From: Pseudomonas sp. URIL14HWK12:I12
GTDB lineage: Bacteria; Pseudomonadota; Gammaproteobacteria; Pseudomonadales; Pseudomonadaceae
NCBI RefSeq assembly: GCF_003097135.1
Contig: NZ_QEQL01000003.1
Location: forward strand, 248,001-312,000
Direction: 5' to 3'
Length of the DNA: 64,000 nt
Part shown: positions 1 through 8,157 of the stretch, piece by piece
How positions within the stretch are numbered: position 1 is the stretch's first letter
Layout of the letters: each line of letters opens with the position of its first letter
Notes under the pieces: generated by a model
The model's input: only the letters and a program-made list of their open reading frames with translations
Databases searched by the model: none
What the model was told of the DNA's origin: nothing
Program-made: the position numbers and the translations under genes

Positions 1-1254
1 CAGGCGCAGGTCGACCAGCCGCTGCGCCAGCGCCAGCGGCCAGGCCGCTGGGCGCAACGGGGTGCCTGCCAGCAGCGCCGGCAGCAAGCAAGTAGCGGTG
101 AGCCAGGCGCCACACAGGCCGCCGGCAGAAAAAAGAGCGATCTGAGTTAGGGCCGGGAACGGCGTGAATGCCAGTGCCAGGTAGCCTATGCAACTGGTAG
201 CCAGGCTCAGCGCCAGGCCCGAGCGGGTCAACCGCAGCGCTGCCCAGCTGTGCCACGGGCGCAGGCTCCAGGCCTTGCTCAGGTAATGCAGTGGGTAATC
301 CACCGCCACCCCGATCAGGCTGGCGCCCAGCACCAGGGTCATCACATGCACCTGGCCAAACACCGCCACGCACAGCGTGGTGCCCGCCAGCACCCCCACC
401 AGCACCGGCAAGAACGCCAGCAGCACGCGCCAGCGGCGGAAGGCCAGCAGCAGCATCAGCAGGATGCCCAGCGTAGCGCCGCCGCCGACCCAGGTGATTT
501 CACGCTTGGCCTGCATCTGCCCATTGGCGGCATAGAGCAACCCGCTGGCGGCAAGCAGCTGGCTACCATCGTCGGCTGCTTGTTGCCGCGCCTGGGCCAG
601 CAGCGCTGCCACGTGTTCCGGCAGGTTCAGGTCGAAGGCGGTGCCCACGGCGCGGGAGCGCAGCAGCACCCAGGCTTTGCCGTCACCGTGTGCTACCAGG
701 GCGCCGCTGGCCAGGTCCAACTGCACGCTGCCGTGCTGGGGCTGGCTGTTCTGAATGCGCTGGGCCAGGCCCAGCCAGTCATCCTGATTGGGAACCAGGC
801 TGAACCCGGTGAAGGGATCGAACAGGCTTTGCAGGCGTTGCTGGATAAACGCTTGGGGGGCGGTTTCCAGCTGCGCACGGTCAGCTGGGGAGAGCATGGC
901 CAGGCGGCCTTGCAGCAGTTGCTTGCGCAGGGCTGGCAAATCGGCCTGCAGGCTCCATTGCACCTGCTCGAATAGCCCGCTGGCTCGCCAGCGGGTCGCC
1001 AGGCGGCGGGCGAGGGCAATGGCCTGTTCCTGGTCGGCATTGCCCACCAGCACCAGCATTTCACGTGACAGTGGTGCTTGCATGCGTTGTTCAGCCAGCT
1101 GTACCAGCGGGTCGGGCGTGGCGCCCGGCACCAGCGCCATCAGGTCGGCCGACACCGGCGGGCGGCCGTGCCACTGCCAACCGGCCAAGGCCAGCAACGC
1201 GGCCAGCAGCAGCACGAACAACCACGGCAGGCTGCGTTCAGCGCGCGAAGTCAT
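1..1254 (-). CDS. MMPL/RND-family exporter of the aryl-polyene cluster (C-terminus outside window)
   Basis: Open frame from an ATG at 1254 to the left edge, at least 418 residues with no stop, so the gene is partial. Residues about 8-26 form an N-terminal membrane anchor. A long soluble domain follows, then a cluster of membrane segments from about residue 235 that includes the stretch GASLIGVAVDYPLHYL, typical of MMPL/RND permeases. The start lies 14 bases inside the end of the LolA-like gene, which indicates translational coupling. In aryl-polyene clusters this protein is thought to move the finished aryl-polyene lipid out of the inner membrane, together with the LolA-like carrier encoded just upstream. 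The family is clear; the cargo is inferred from context. Confidence 0.85.
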   Translation of the reverse strand, partial: MTSRAERSLPWLFVLLLAALLALAGWQWHGRPPVSADLMALVPGATPDPLVQLAEQRMQAPLSREMLVLVGNADQEQAIALARRLATRWRASGLFEQVQWSLQADLPALRKQLLQGRLAMLSPADRAQLETAPQAFIQQRLQSLFDPFTGFSLVPNQDDWLGLAQRIQNSQPQHGSVQLDLASGALVAHGDGKAWVLLRSRAVGTAFDLNLPEHVAALLAQARQQAADDGSQLLAASGLLYAANGQMQAKREITWVGGGATLGILLMLLLAFRRWRVLLAFLPVLVGVLAGTTLCVAVFGQVHVMTLVLGASLIGVAVDYPLHYLSKAWSLRPWHSWAALRLTRSGLALSLATSCIGYLALAFTPFPALTQIALFSAGGLCGAWLTATCLLPALLAGTPLRPAAWPLALAQRLVDLRL

Positions 1255-1837
1255 GCTGCTCCTGCTCGCTGAGGGCGTCGCTGGCCTGGCTCGACGGCAT
1301 GCGCAACACGGTGCGGTCGCCCTGGGTTTCGAACAACTCAATGCGCTCGACGAACTGCCCGCCGCTCAGCTCGATGTGATCGAACACCTGCTTGAGCAGC
1401 AACGAGCGTGGCACCAGGCTCACCTGCCAATGTTCGGCAGTGCCCTGCACGCTCAGCTCGAAGTCGTGCTCCAGCTGGCTGCTGTCACCGCGCAGTACGG
1501 CGAAGAACAGGTGGTTTTGCTGTGCGCCGGCACTGCGGGCGGGCAGGGTTTGCCAACCATTGGCATCGCGGCGGGCGATACCGGCGTCGTCGATACGGTA
1601 GTCCTGCTGCAAGGGTGCCCTGAGCAGCCACAGCAGGCCATGGTCGCGGGCGAGCACGAACTGGCCGGTGCTCGTCAGCGGCTGGGGCAGGCTGCGCAGG
1701 TGTTTTTCCTGCACGAAGGGGCCACGGATCACCGCAGGCTTGGCCAGCTGGGCGCTCAGCTCGGCGAGCGTCAACGCATGGGCCAGCAGCGGGGTGAGCA
1801 ACACCACCGCCAGCAGGGAACGGATCAGGTGTTTCAT
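1238..1837 (-). CDS. LolA-like outer-membrane lipoprotein carrier
   Basis: 199 residues starting with a signal peptide (MKHLIRSLLAVVLLTPLLAH, cleavage near residue 21) followed by LTLAELSAQLAKPAVIRGPF, which resembles the N-terminus of the LolA-like family found in aryl-polyene clusters. It is periplasmic and probably carries a lipidic cargo between membranes. The ATG at 1837 overlaps the stop of the thioesterase gene (ATGA), which fixes the start even though the frame is open further upstream. It should work with the MMPL exporter that follows. Transport of an aryl-polyene lipid is inferred from the cluster and is not visible in the sequence. Confidence 0.82.
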   Translation of the reverse strand: MKHLIRSLLAVVLLTPLLAHALTLAELSAQLAKPAVIRGPFVQEKHLRSLPQPLTSTGQFVLARDHGLLWLLRAPLQQDYRIDDAGIARRDANGWQTLPARSAGAQQNHLFFAVLRGDSSQLEHDFELSVQGTAEHWQVSLVPRSLLLKQVFDHIELSGGQFVERIELFETQGDRTVLRMPSSQASDALSEQEQHDFAR

Positions 1838-2259
1838 CGAAGGGCTTTCTCCACGGCATCGGTGAACACCCGGGGCGATGCCAGCTGCATCTCGCGGGTG
1901 GCGATTTCGACCGCTACCTGCACGGAGCTGGCGCGGGTCAGGCGCGTGCCGGTGGCAGCGCAGGTGATCAGGTAATGGATCTTCAGACGGTTTTCCCACT
2001 CGACCAGGTCGGCCCGCACCTTCAGCCGCTGGCCAAACACCGCGCTGTGCACGTAGCGCAATTGCAGGTCGATGACCGGCCAGGCGTAGCCGGAGTCGCG
2101 CATCTGCGTGTAGTTGTGGCCGATGTGGTCAAGCAGCGCGCAGCGCGCCACTTCCAGATACTTCACGTAATGCCCGTGCCAGACGACGTCCATGCTGTCG
2201 ACGTCGAAGAACGGCACCTGGATTTCGGTTTCGACCTGCAAGGCTCCGGCGCTACGCAT
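1834..2259 (-). CDS. Acyl-CoA/acyl-ACP thioesterase, 4-hydroxybenzoyl-CoA thioesterase type
   Basis: 141-residue hotdog-fold protein. The segment VPFFDVDSMDVVWHGHYVKY near residues 14-33 is the 4HBT signature, with the conserved Asp and the H-Y pair. It probably hydrolyses a thioester intermediate or removes mis-loaded acyl groups from the carrier proteins of the cluster. The ATG at 2259 overlaps the stop of the ammonia-lyase gene by 8 bases and the 3' end overlaps the LolA-like gene, so it sits inside one tightly packed operon. The open frame continues upstream, but that part is frame shadow of the lyase gene. Confidence 0.85.
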   Translation of the reverse strand: MRSAGALQVETEIQVPFFDVDSMDVVWHGHYVKYLEVARCALLDHIGHNYTQMRDSGYAWPVIDLQLRYVHSAVFGQRLKVRADLVEWENRLKIHYLITCAATGTRLTRASSVQVAVEIATREMQLASPRVFTDAVEKALR

Positions 2260-3787
2260 CCGCGAGCTCCCAGGCGCGTTGGCCAATGCGCACCAGGCAG
2301 TGGCGCAGGGCTGGCTCCAGTGCGCGGTCTTCTTCGAGGGGCGCGAACTCGCCCAGCAGGTGTTCGTGCATCGCGGCCAGCCGCGGGGGCAGCGGCCGGG
2401 CATCGCTGGCCTGGCCGCGCAACCACACGCCCTGATTGGCAGCCAGCAGGGTGGCGGCGGCGACCTGCTCGGTCAGGGCCAGCACGCGCAGGGCGTCGCG
2501 GGCGGCGATGGTGCCCATGCTGACTTTGTCCTGGTTGTGGCATTCGGTGGAGCGCGAGAACACGCTGGCGGGCATGGTCAGCTTGAGCGCTTCGGCGGTC
2601 CAGGCGCTTGCGCCGATCTGCACGGCCTTGAAGCCGTGGTTGATCATCGCTCGCTCGGCCGGTGCGCCGGAGAGGTTGCTCGGCAGCCCGTGGTTGTAGC
2701 GCACGTCAACCAGCAGGGCGAGCTGGCGGTCGAGCAGGTCGGCCACGTTGGCCACCAGGGTCTTGAGGCTGTCCATGGCGAAGGCGATGTGCCCCCCATA
2801 GAAATGCCCGCCGTGCAGCACGCGTTCGTGTTCAGCGTCGATGATGGGGTTGTCGTTGGCGCTGTTGAGTTCGGTTTCGATGAAGCCGCGCAGCCAGCCC
2901 AGGCTGTCGGCCAGCACGCCCAGTACATGGGGCGCGCAGCGCAACGAGTAGCGATCCTGCAGGCGGTGCAGGGGCGCAGCCGGGCCGTCGATGGCCAGGT
3001 CCTGGCGCAGCCAGGCGGCGACCTGGGCCTGGCCCGGGTGCGGCTTGGCGGCGAACAGGCGCTGGTCGAAGTGCTCGGGGTTGCCCTGCAGCGCTACCAC
3101 GTTCAGTGCGGTAATGCGGGTGGCCAGGCGCAACAGGTACTCGGCGCGGGCAAAGGCCTGGCACGCAAGGCCGGTCATGACCGCCGTGCCGTTCATCAGC
3201 GCCAGCGCTTCCTTGGGCCGCAGCACCAGCGGCTGCCAGCCCAGCTCGGCATGCACCTCGGCGCTTGGACGGCGCTGGCCCTTGTAGAGCACTTCGCGTT
3301 CGCCACACAGGGTGGCGGCCACATAGGACAGCGGCGTGAGGTCGCCGCTGGCGCCTACCGAGCCCTCTTCAGGAATGATCGGCAGCACGTCTTCGGCCAA
3401 AAATGCCTGCAACCGCTCCAGCAGCTCGAGACGCACACCCGACATGCCGAAGCACAGTGATTGCAGGCGCGCCGCCAGCACCGCGCGAGTGGCCGGGGCG
3501 TCGAGCACCTGGCCCAGCCCGCAGCCGTGGAAGGTGTACAGGTGGCGAGGCAGGGCCTCGACATGCTCGGGCGGCACGGCCACCACGCACGAGTCGCCAT
3601 ACCCGGTGGTCACCCCGTAGATCACCCCTTCCTTGCCCAGCAGGGTGTCGAGAAAGCTTGCGCCGCGGGCAATGCCCTGGCGCCAGGCGGCACCGGCATG
3701 CAGTTGCGGGCGCGCCCTGCCTTCGCACAGCGCAAGCACCTGCTCGATACGCAGCGGCTCAGGGCCGAAGGTCACGTGGTCAGTCAT
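2252..3787 (-). CDS. MIO-dependent aromatic amino acid ammonia-lyase (HAL/PAL/TAL family)
   Basis: 511 residues. Residues 146-148 are Ala-Ser-Gly within GSVGASGDLTPLSYVA; this triad cyclises to the MIO cofactor. Tyr57 in VIYGVTTGYG is the expected catalytic tyrosine. Later conserved blocks include NSANDNPIID and the active-site region around SRSTECHNQDKVSMGTIAAR. The enzyme deaminates His, Phe or Tyr to a trans-acrylic acid. In an aryl-polyene cluster the likely product is a cinnamate or coumarate type acid that feeds the AMP-ligase as aryl starter. The substrate-selectivity positions read Phe86-His87, which is not the usual HL (Tyr), FL (Phe) or SH (His) pair, so I do not name the substrate. 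It overlaps both neighbours by 8 bases. Confidence 0.9.
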   Translation of the reverse strand: MTDHVTFGPEPLRIEQVLALCEGRARPQLHAGAAWRQGIARGASFLDTLLGKEGVIYGVTTGYGDSCVVAVPPEHVEALPRHLYTFHGCGLGQVLDAPATRAVLAARLQSLCFGMSGVRLELLERLQAFLAEDVLPIIPEEGSVGASGDLTPLSYVAATLCGEREVLYKGQRRPSAEVHAELGWQPLVLRPKEALALMNGTAVMTGLACQAFARAEYLLRLATRITALNVVALQGNPEHFDQRLFAAKPHPGQAQVAAWLRQDLAIDGPAAPLHRLQDRYSLRCAPHVLGVLADSLGWLRGFIETELNSANDNPIIDAEHERVLHGGHFYGGHIAFAMDSLKTLVANVADLLDRQLALLVDVRYNHGLPSNLSGAPAERAMINHGFKAVQIGASAWTAEALKLTMPASVFSRSTECHNQDKVSMGTIAARDALRVLALTEQVAAATLLAANQGVWLRGQASDARPLPPRLAAMHEHLLGEFAPLEEDRALEPALRHCLVRIGQRAWELADA

Positions 3788-4709
3788 TGTCCAGGTTCCA
3801 GAAAGGGTAGAAGTTGAACCATTGTCGCGGCGCGCTCAGTGCGCGCTGGCCCAGGCGCTCGGCGAAGCGCCCCGCCCAGTGGGCGATCACCTGGTCGCGC
3901 TCGCCGCGGCGCCAGGTGATCGCCTCGGCGAACGGCTCAAGGCTCACGTGATAGCGGCCTTGCTGCTTGAGGCAGAAAAACAGGTTCACCGGGCATTTGA
4001 GCAGCCCAGCCAGCAGCCAGGGGCCTTGTGGAAAGCGCGCTGGCTGGCCAAGAAAGTCGGCCGTGACGGTGCGCCCGCCGTGCAATGGCACGCGGTCGCC
4101 GGCAATCGCCAGCCATTCGCCACGCTCCAGGCGCTGGCTCAGTTGCAGCATGATGGCTGGGTCCAGCTCGCTGACCTGTATCAGCCGCAAGTGGCTGGCC
4201 CCCGCCTCGCCCAACAGGCGGTTGAAGCGCTCGGCGTGGCGGGTGTGCACCAGCACGTTCATGGTCACTTTCTCGCCCAGCTCGGCCAGCGCCCTGCACA
4301 CTTCCAGGTTGCCCAGGTGCGCGCCCACCAGCATCTGCCCGCGCTCACCGCGTAATTGCTGGCGCACCCCGAAGGGGTCGTCCAGGGCGATGTGCTCCAG
4401 GCGAAGCTTGCCGTTCCACACGTCGAGTTTGTCGAGCAGCGCCTGGGCAAAGGCCATGAACTGGCCGAACAGGCTGCCCAGCGTAGGGCGCAGCGCCGGT
4501 TGGCCTGCCCAGTTCGCCAGGTTGGCCTGGTACTGGCGCGTCGCCTGGCGGGCACGGCGGCCAAAGACGAAGAAATACAGCACGATGCCGTAGATCAGCG
4601 GGCTGAGCAGGCGCCTGCCGAGCAGGCGCACGCCCACGGCGGTGAGCTTCATCATCCAGAAACTGCCGCGTTCGCGGCGCTGCGCCCAGTGCGCGTTCGG
4701 CTCGGTCAT
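3780..4709 (-). CDS. LpxL/HtrB-like lipid acyltransferase of the aryl-polyene cluster
   Basis: 309 residues, with an N-terminal membrane segment near LLSPLIYGIVLYFFVFGRRA. It carries the HxxxxE acyltransferase motif (HLGNLE, in VGAHLGNLEVCRAL) and a later GDRVPLHGGR block typical of lauroyl-acyltransferase-like proteins. It probably acylates the glycerol or sugar head group that anchors the polyene in the membrane. The ATG at 4709 forms an ATGA overlap with the glycosyltransferase stop; the much longer open frame upstream is a shadow of that gene. The acceptor is unknown. Confidence 0.85.
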   Translation of the reverse strand: MTEPNAHWAQRRERGSFWMMKLTAVGVRLLGRRLLSPLIYGIVLYFFVFGRRARQATRQYQANLANWAGQPALRPTLGSLFGQFMAFAQALLDKLDVWNGKLRLEHIALDDPFGVRQQLRGERGQMLVGAHLGNLEVCRALAELGEKVTMNVLVHTRHAERFNRLLGEAGASHLRLIQVSELDPAIMLQLSQRLERGEWLAIAGDRVPLHGGRTVTADFLGQPARFPQGPWLLAGLLKCPVNLFFCLKQQGRYHVSLEPFAEAITWRRGERDQVIAHWAGRFAERLGQRALSAPRQWFNFYPFWNLDND

Positions 4710-5440
4710 GCCGCCCACCGCCGCCAGAGGATGGCTGGCCAACGCATCAGCATGCCGAAGAACAGCCGCGCGTGCATGCGCGAGATCAGCACGTTGTCTT
4801 CGAATGGCCGGAAGTGCGAAACCCCATCGCTGGGGTAGTGCACGCGGGTCTGCAGCCAGTGCATCGGCTGGTTGCGCCAATGCAGTCGCACCAGCACCTC
4901 GGGGTCGAAATCCATGCGCCGGCCGAGCCGGTTGGCGTCGATCACTGGCAGCACCTGCGCCAGCGGGTACACGCGAAACCCGCACATCGAGTCGGGAATG
5001 CTCAGCGACAACGTGTTGATCCATACCCATACGTGGGTGAGGTAGCGCGCATAGAGCCGGCCCTTGGGCACGCTGGCGTCGTATTGGGGGTAGCCGCAGA
5101 TCAGCTCGCCGGGGCGCTGTGCCGAGGCGTCGAGAAACCTGCGCACATCGGCCAGGTCATGCTGGCCGTCGGCGTCTACCTGCAAGGCATGGCTGAAGCC
5201 CAGCCGGTGCGCTTCACGAAGGCCAGCCATGACCGCCCCGCCCTTGCCCTGGTTGGCCGGCAGGTTCACCAGCCAGGTGCCTTCGGCCTCGGCCAGGCGG
5301 GCTAGCACGGCCGCGCACCCTGGGCTGCTGGCGTCATTGACCAACACGCAAGGCAAGCCTTCGGCGTGCAAGGCCGCGACCACCGCGGGCACTGCGCGCT
5401 CGTGGTTGTAGACCGGAATCACCGCGCATGGCTTATGCAT
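4706..5440 (-). CDS. Glycosyltransferase family 2
   Basis: 244 residues beginning MHKPCAVIPVYNHERAVP, the nucleotide-sugar binding start of GT-A family 2 enzymes. VNDASSPG and the metal-binding DADGQHDL (DxD type) follow. The C-terminal part contains SMCGFRVYP and RRMDFDPEVLVRLHWR, which resemble dolichol-phosphate-mannose-synthase-like proteins. It overlaps the AMP-ligase/dehydratase gene by 8 bases and the next acyltransferase by 4. In the aryl-polyene context it may transfer a sugar or related head group to the lipid; donor and acceptor cannot be read from sequence. Confidence 0.87.
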   Translation of the reverse strand: MHKPCAVIPVYNHERAVPAVVAALHAEGLPCVLVNDASSPGCAAVLARLAEAEGTWLVNLPANQGKGGAVMAGLREAHRLGFSHALQVDADGQHDLADVRRFLDASAQRPGELICGYPQYDASVPKGRLYARYLTHVWVWINTLSLSIPDSMCGFRVYPLAQVLPVIDANRLGRRMDFDPEVLVRLHWRNQPMHWLQTRVHYPSDGVSHFRPFEDNVLISRMHARLFFGMLMRWPAILWRRWAA

Positions 5441-7103
5441 GGCCGGCCTCCAACACGATGCGGCCACTGGAACAGGCAGCGCCGCCGCGGGTGAAGGCAA
5501 AATGCAGCTTGCCACGGGCCTCATCGAAACGCAGGGCCAGGTCGAGCAGCTCGCCAGGGCGCACCAGTTGCTGGAACTTGAGCACTTCCAGCCCCGCGAA
5601 GCGCGGTGGCAGCGCAAGCAACTCATGCCCCAGGCGCTGGGCCCAGTCGACCTGCACAACGCCTGGCAGCACCGGTGCGGTAGGGAAGTGACCACTGAAG
5701 CAGGCCAGGTCCAGCGGCACTCGCAGGCAGACCTGCCACTGGCCCTCGGCCTGGTGCTGGCTCAGCACTTCAGGTGCGCGAGGCCGCGGGGCCAGCAGCA
5801 ATGCGTCGATGCTCGCCTGCGGCAGCTTGCCTTGGCTGTTCAGCGGCAACTGGCTGAGCAACCGCCAGCGGCGCGGCAAGGCGATCGGCTCACAGTGCTC
5901 GGCCAAGTGTGTGCGCAGGTTCGCCAGCATGGCCTTGCGGCCCCGTTCACGCAGGGCCTGCACCCCTTGCTCGGTGGGCACCAGCAGCGCGCCGAGGCTG
6001 GCTCGGCCGGCCTGCACCATGCCCAGGCGGCATTCTTGCACCCAGGGGTGGCCGGCCAGGGCCAGCTCGAGCATGGGCAGGGAAATGCGTTTTTCCTCAA
6101 GTTTGACGATGCGGTCTAGGCGGCCCAGCAGGTGCAGGCGGCCATGGGCATCCAGCTCGGCGGCATCCTGGGTGTGCTCGACGTGCCCTGCGGGCAGGTA
6201 GGGCGAGCGCACCTGCAATGCGCCGTGCTCGCCCAGGCTCAACTCGACCCCGCTGAAGGGCTGCCACCACGGCGTGCCCTGGCGCCAGGCGATGCCGCCG
6301 GTTTCGGAGCTGCCGAGGATCTCGGCGGGCCACTGGCCGAGGCGCTCGGCCAGGCTCGCGGCGGCATCGGCCGGCAGTGCGCCGCCAGAGGAAAACACCT
6401 TGCGCACGCTGCGCAGCGCAGGCCAGTCGAGGTTGTCACCCATGCGCTTGAGCAAGGCAGGGCTGGCGACCCAGGCAAAGTCGGCCTGCTCGCGGCTGGC
6501 CTGTTGCAGGTCTTCGCTGAACGGCAGTTGCCGGCGAACCGTGGCGCGGCCGGCACACAGGGGCCAGAGCACGCGAAACAGCAACCCGTAGATATGCTGG
6601 GTGGCAACGCTGCCGATGATGGTGGCCCGGCCCAGGCTGGGGCCCCACAGTTGCTCGAGCGCCCGCACCTCGTTGGCCAGTTGCGGCAGCGACTTGTCGA
6701 TGCGCTTGGGCTCACCGCTGGAGCCAGAGGTGCACAGGCTCAGGCGGCAAGCTTCCAGGCACAGCGGGGCGGCAGCCAATGGCTCGGCAGCCGGCAGGGG
6801 GCCGCTGGCGTCGGTCAGCCACAGGTCGGCCTCGCCGGCCCAGCGCTGGCGCGTCTGCGGTTGCAGGTCGGGGGGCAGCAGCACGCTGGCACCGGCGCGC
6901 CAGGCAGCGAACAAGGCGATGGACAATTGAGCGGCGTCTTCGAGGTAAAGCGCCACGCAGCGAGTGCCGCGGGCCTGCAGGGCGCCAGCCAGGGCGAGCA
7001 CCTGCCGCTGCCACTGCGCGTGATCCAACGCCGGGGCCGGGGCTACCGGCCGGCCAGGGTGGCCTTTGAGCAACAGGTCTCGGGTTTCGATCCAGAGGGT
7101 CAT
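5433..7103 (-). CDS. AMP-ligase fused to a FabA/FabZ-like hotdog dehydratase
   Basis: 556 residues, two domains. Residues about 1-430 are an ANL-superfamily adenylate-forming domain with the P-loop LCTSGSSGEPKR, the SSETGG block and a C-terminal SQGK lysine region. Residues about 440-556 are a hotdog domain carrying FSGHFPTAPVLPGVVQVDWA, the active-site helix region of 3-hydroxyacyl-ACP dehydratases. The N-terminal part probably activates the aryl acid from the ammonia-lyase and loads it on an ACP; the C-terminal part probably dehydrates 3-hydroxyacyl intermediates during polyene extension. The ATG at 7103 overlaps the upstream membrane-protein stop (ATGA), so the 54 in-frame codons before it are not used. 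Confidence 0.88.
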   Translation of the reverse strand: MTLWIETRDLLLKGHPGRPVAPAPALDHAQWQRQVLALAGALQARGTRCVALYLEDAAQLSIALFAAWRAGASVLLPPDLQPQTRQRWAGEADLWLTDASGPLPAAEPLAAAPLCLEACRLSLCTSGSSGEPKRIDKSLPQLANEVRALEQLWGPSLGRATIIGSVATQHIYGLLFRVLWPLCAGRATVRRQLPFSEDLQQASREQADFAWVASPALLKRMGDNLDWPALRSVRKVFSSGGALPADAAASLAERLGQWPAEILGSSETGGIAWRQGTPWWQPFSGVELSLGEHGALQVRSPYLPAGHVEHTQDAAELDAHGRLHLLGRLDRIVKLEEKRISLPMLELALAGHPWVQECRLGMVQAGRASLGALLVPTEQGVQALRERGRKAMLANLRTHLAEHCEPIALPRRWRLLSQLPLNSQGKLPQASIDALLLAPRPRAPEVLSQHQAEGQWQVCLRVPLDLACFSGHFPTAPVLPGVVQVDWAQRLGHELLALPPRFAGLEVLKFQQLVRPGELLDLALRFDEARGKLHFAFTRGGAACSSGRIVLEAGHA

Positions 7104-7636
7104 GCAGCGGCTCTCACTCGGCGGCGCACGAGCCATTCGGCAGCGAATAGCGCGCCCATCAACAGGTAGGCGATCAGGCCGGTGTACAGCGTCCACCAGG
7201 CCAGCGGTGCCCAGAGCGTCAAGGCCGCCGTTACCAGGCCGTTGAGGAGGAAGAACAGGCACCATACCCAGGTCACCTGGCGGGTGTAACGCACCGCACG
7301 GGGTGGCAGTTCCGGCTCGCTCAGGCGGGCGAGGCGCTCGGCCACCGGCATGCCGCGAATCAGGCTGGCGCCGAACAGGGCCAGCAGCGCGCCGCTGAGC
7401 AGCACTGGGTACCAGCGCAGCAACTGCGGGTCGCCCGCCAGTGCCAGCACTGCGCAGAACAGCAACGCCGCAACGGCCAGCCAGCGGTTACCACCGCTGC
7501 TTACGGCGCGAGCCAGCCACAGCGCGCCCAGCAGCAGCCCGAATTGCCAAGGCGCGATGCGGCCTTCGCCAAAATGCACGGCCAGCGGGTAGAGCAACCC
7601 GGCCAGCACCAGCACGGCACCGATCAGGCGGCTCAT
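7100..7636 (-). CDS. COG4648-type integral membrane protein of the aryl-polyene cluster
   Basis: 178 residues with about five hydrophobic segments (IGAVLVLAGLLYPLAV, FGLLLGALWLAR, WLAVAALLFCAVLALAG, YPVLLSGALLALFGASLI, and two near the C-terminus) and a basic tail VRRRVRAAA. It resembles the small membrane protein found between the acyl carrier proteins and the AMP-ligase in aryl-polyene clusters. No catalytic motif is visible and its role is unknown. It may anchor the synthase complex at the inner membrane. The start overlaps the second ACP stop by 4 bases and the stop overlaps the ligase start. Confidence 0.82.
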   Translation of the reverse strand: MSRLIGAVLVLAGLLYPLAVHFGEGRIAPWQFGLLLGALWLARAVSSGGNRWLAVAALLFCAVLALAGDPQLLRWYPVLLSGALLALFGASLIRGMPVAERLARLSEPELPPRAVRYTRQVTWVWCLFFLLNGLVTAALTLWAPLAWWTLYTGLIAYLLMGALFAAEWLVRRRVRAAA

Positions 7637-7887
7637 GCGGCCGCGGTAACCATGCGATGCACAGCCTCGACCACGTCGCCCACGGTGCGTACGGCCTTGA
7701 AGTCTTCGGCAGCGATTTTCTTGCCGGTCTGCCGCTTGATGTGGTCGATCAGGTCGATGGCGTCGATGCTGTCGATTTCCAGGTCTTGGTAGAGGTTGGC
7801 GTCCAGCGTTACGCGCTCGGGTTCGATCTCGAACAGGTCGACCAAGGCTGCCTTGAGCGTATCGAAAATGTCTTCACGGGTTTGCAT
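7633..7887 (-). CDS. Acyl carrier protein (second of two)
   Basis: 84 residues, acidic. Ser40 in LEIDSIDAIDLI is the 4'-phosphopantetheine attachment site. The helix pattern, TGKKIAAEDFKAVRTVGDVV at the end included, is that of a normal ACP. It carries the growing or starter acyl chain for the aryl-polyene enzymes. It is nine bases downstream of the first ACP and overlaps the membrane-protein gene by 4 bases. Sequence around the serine differs from the first ACP (IDSID against LDSVD), which suggests separate partners or duties. Confidence 0.93.
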   Translation of the reverse strand: MQTREDIFDTLKAALVDLFEIEPERVTLDANLYQDLEIDSIDAIDLIDHIKRQTGKKIAAEDFKAVRTVGDVVEAVHRMVTAAA

Positions 7888-7896
7888 GGCGCGGCC

Positions 7897-8157
7897 TCAG
7901 GCGGCTTGCCTGGCGGTTACGAAAGCCGCCAGGCTCGACACGTTGTTGAAATGGTCACGGGTGCCCTTGTCGTCGGCGTCGATCTTGATGCCATAGCGCT
8001 TCTGGATGGCCAGGCCCAGTTCCAGTGCGTCGACCGAGTCCAGGCCCAGGCCTTCGCCGAACAGTGTCAGGTCGTCGCCGATGTCTTGAACGGTGACGTC
8101 TTCCAGCCCGAGTGCCTCGATGATCAGCAGTTTGATCTCAGTGTTCAGTTCGCTCAT
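7897..8157 (-). CDS. Acyl carrier protein (first of two)
   Basis: 86 residues, acidic. Ser41 in GLGLDSVDALELGLAIQKRY is the phosphopantetheine site. The start overlaps the 3' end of the acyltransferase gene by 20 bases, consistent with a single transcript. Paired ACPs next to each other are a regular feature of aryl-polyene clusters; one is usually assumed to serve starter loading or priming and the other chain extension. Which is which here cannot be read from the sequence. Confidence 0.93.
   Translation of the reverse strand: MSELNTEIKLLIIEALGLEDVTVQDIGDDLTLFGEGLGLDSVDALELGLAIQKRYGIKIDADDKGTRDHFNNVSSLAAFVTARQAA

Noticed and set aside
2192..3460. Long plus-strand frame antisense to the ammonia-lyase
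   Set aside because: Composition typical of an antisense shadow. The lyase frame contains the MIO motif and overlaps its neighbours at start and stop.
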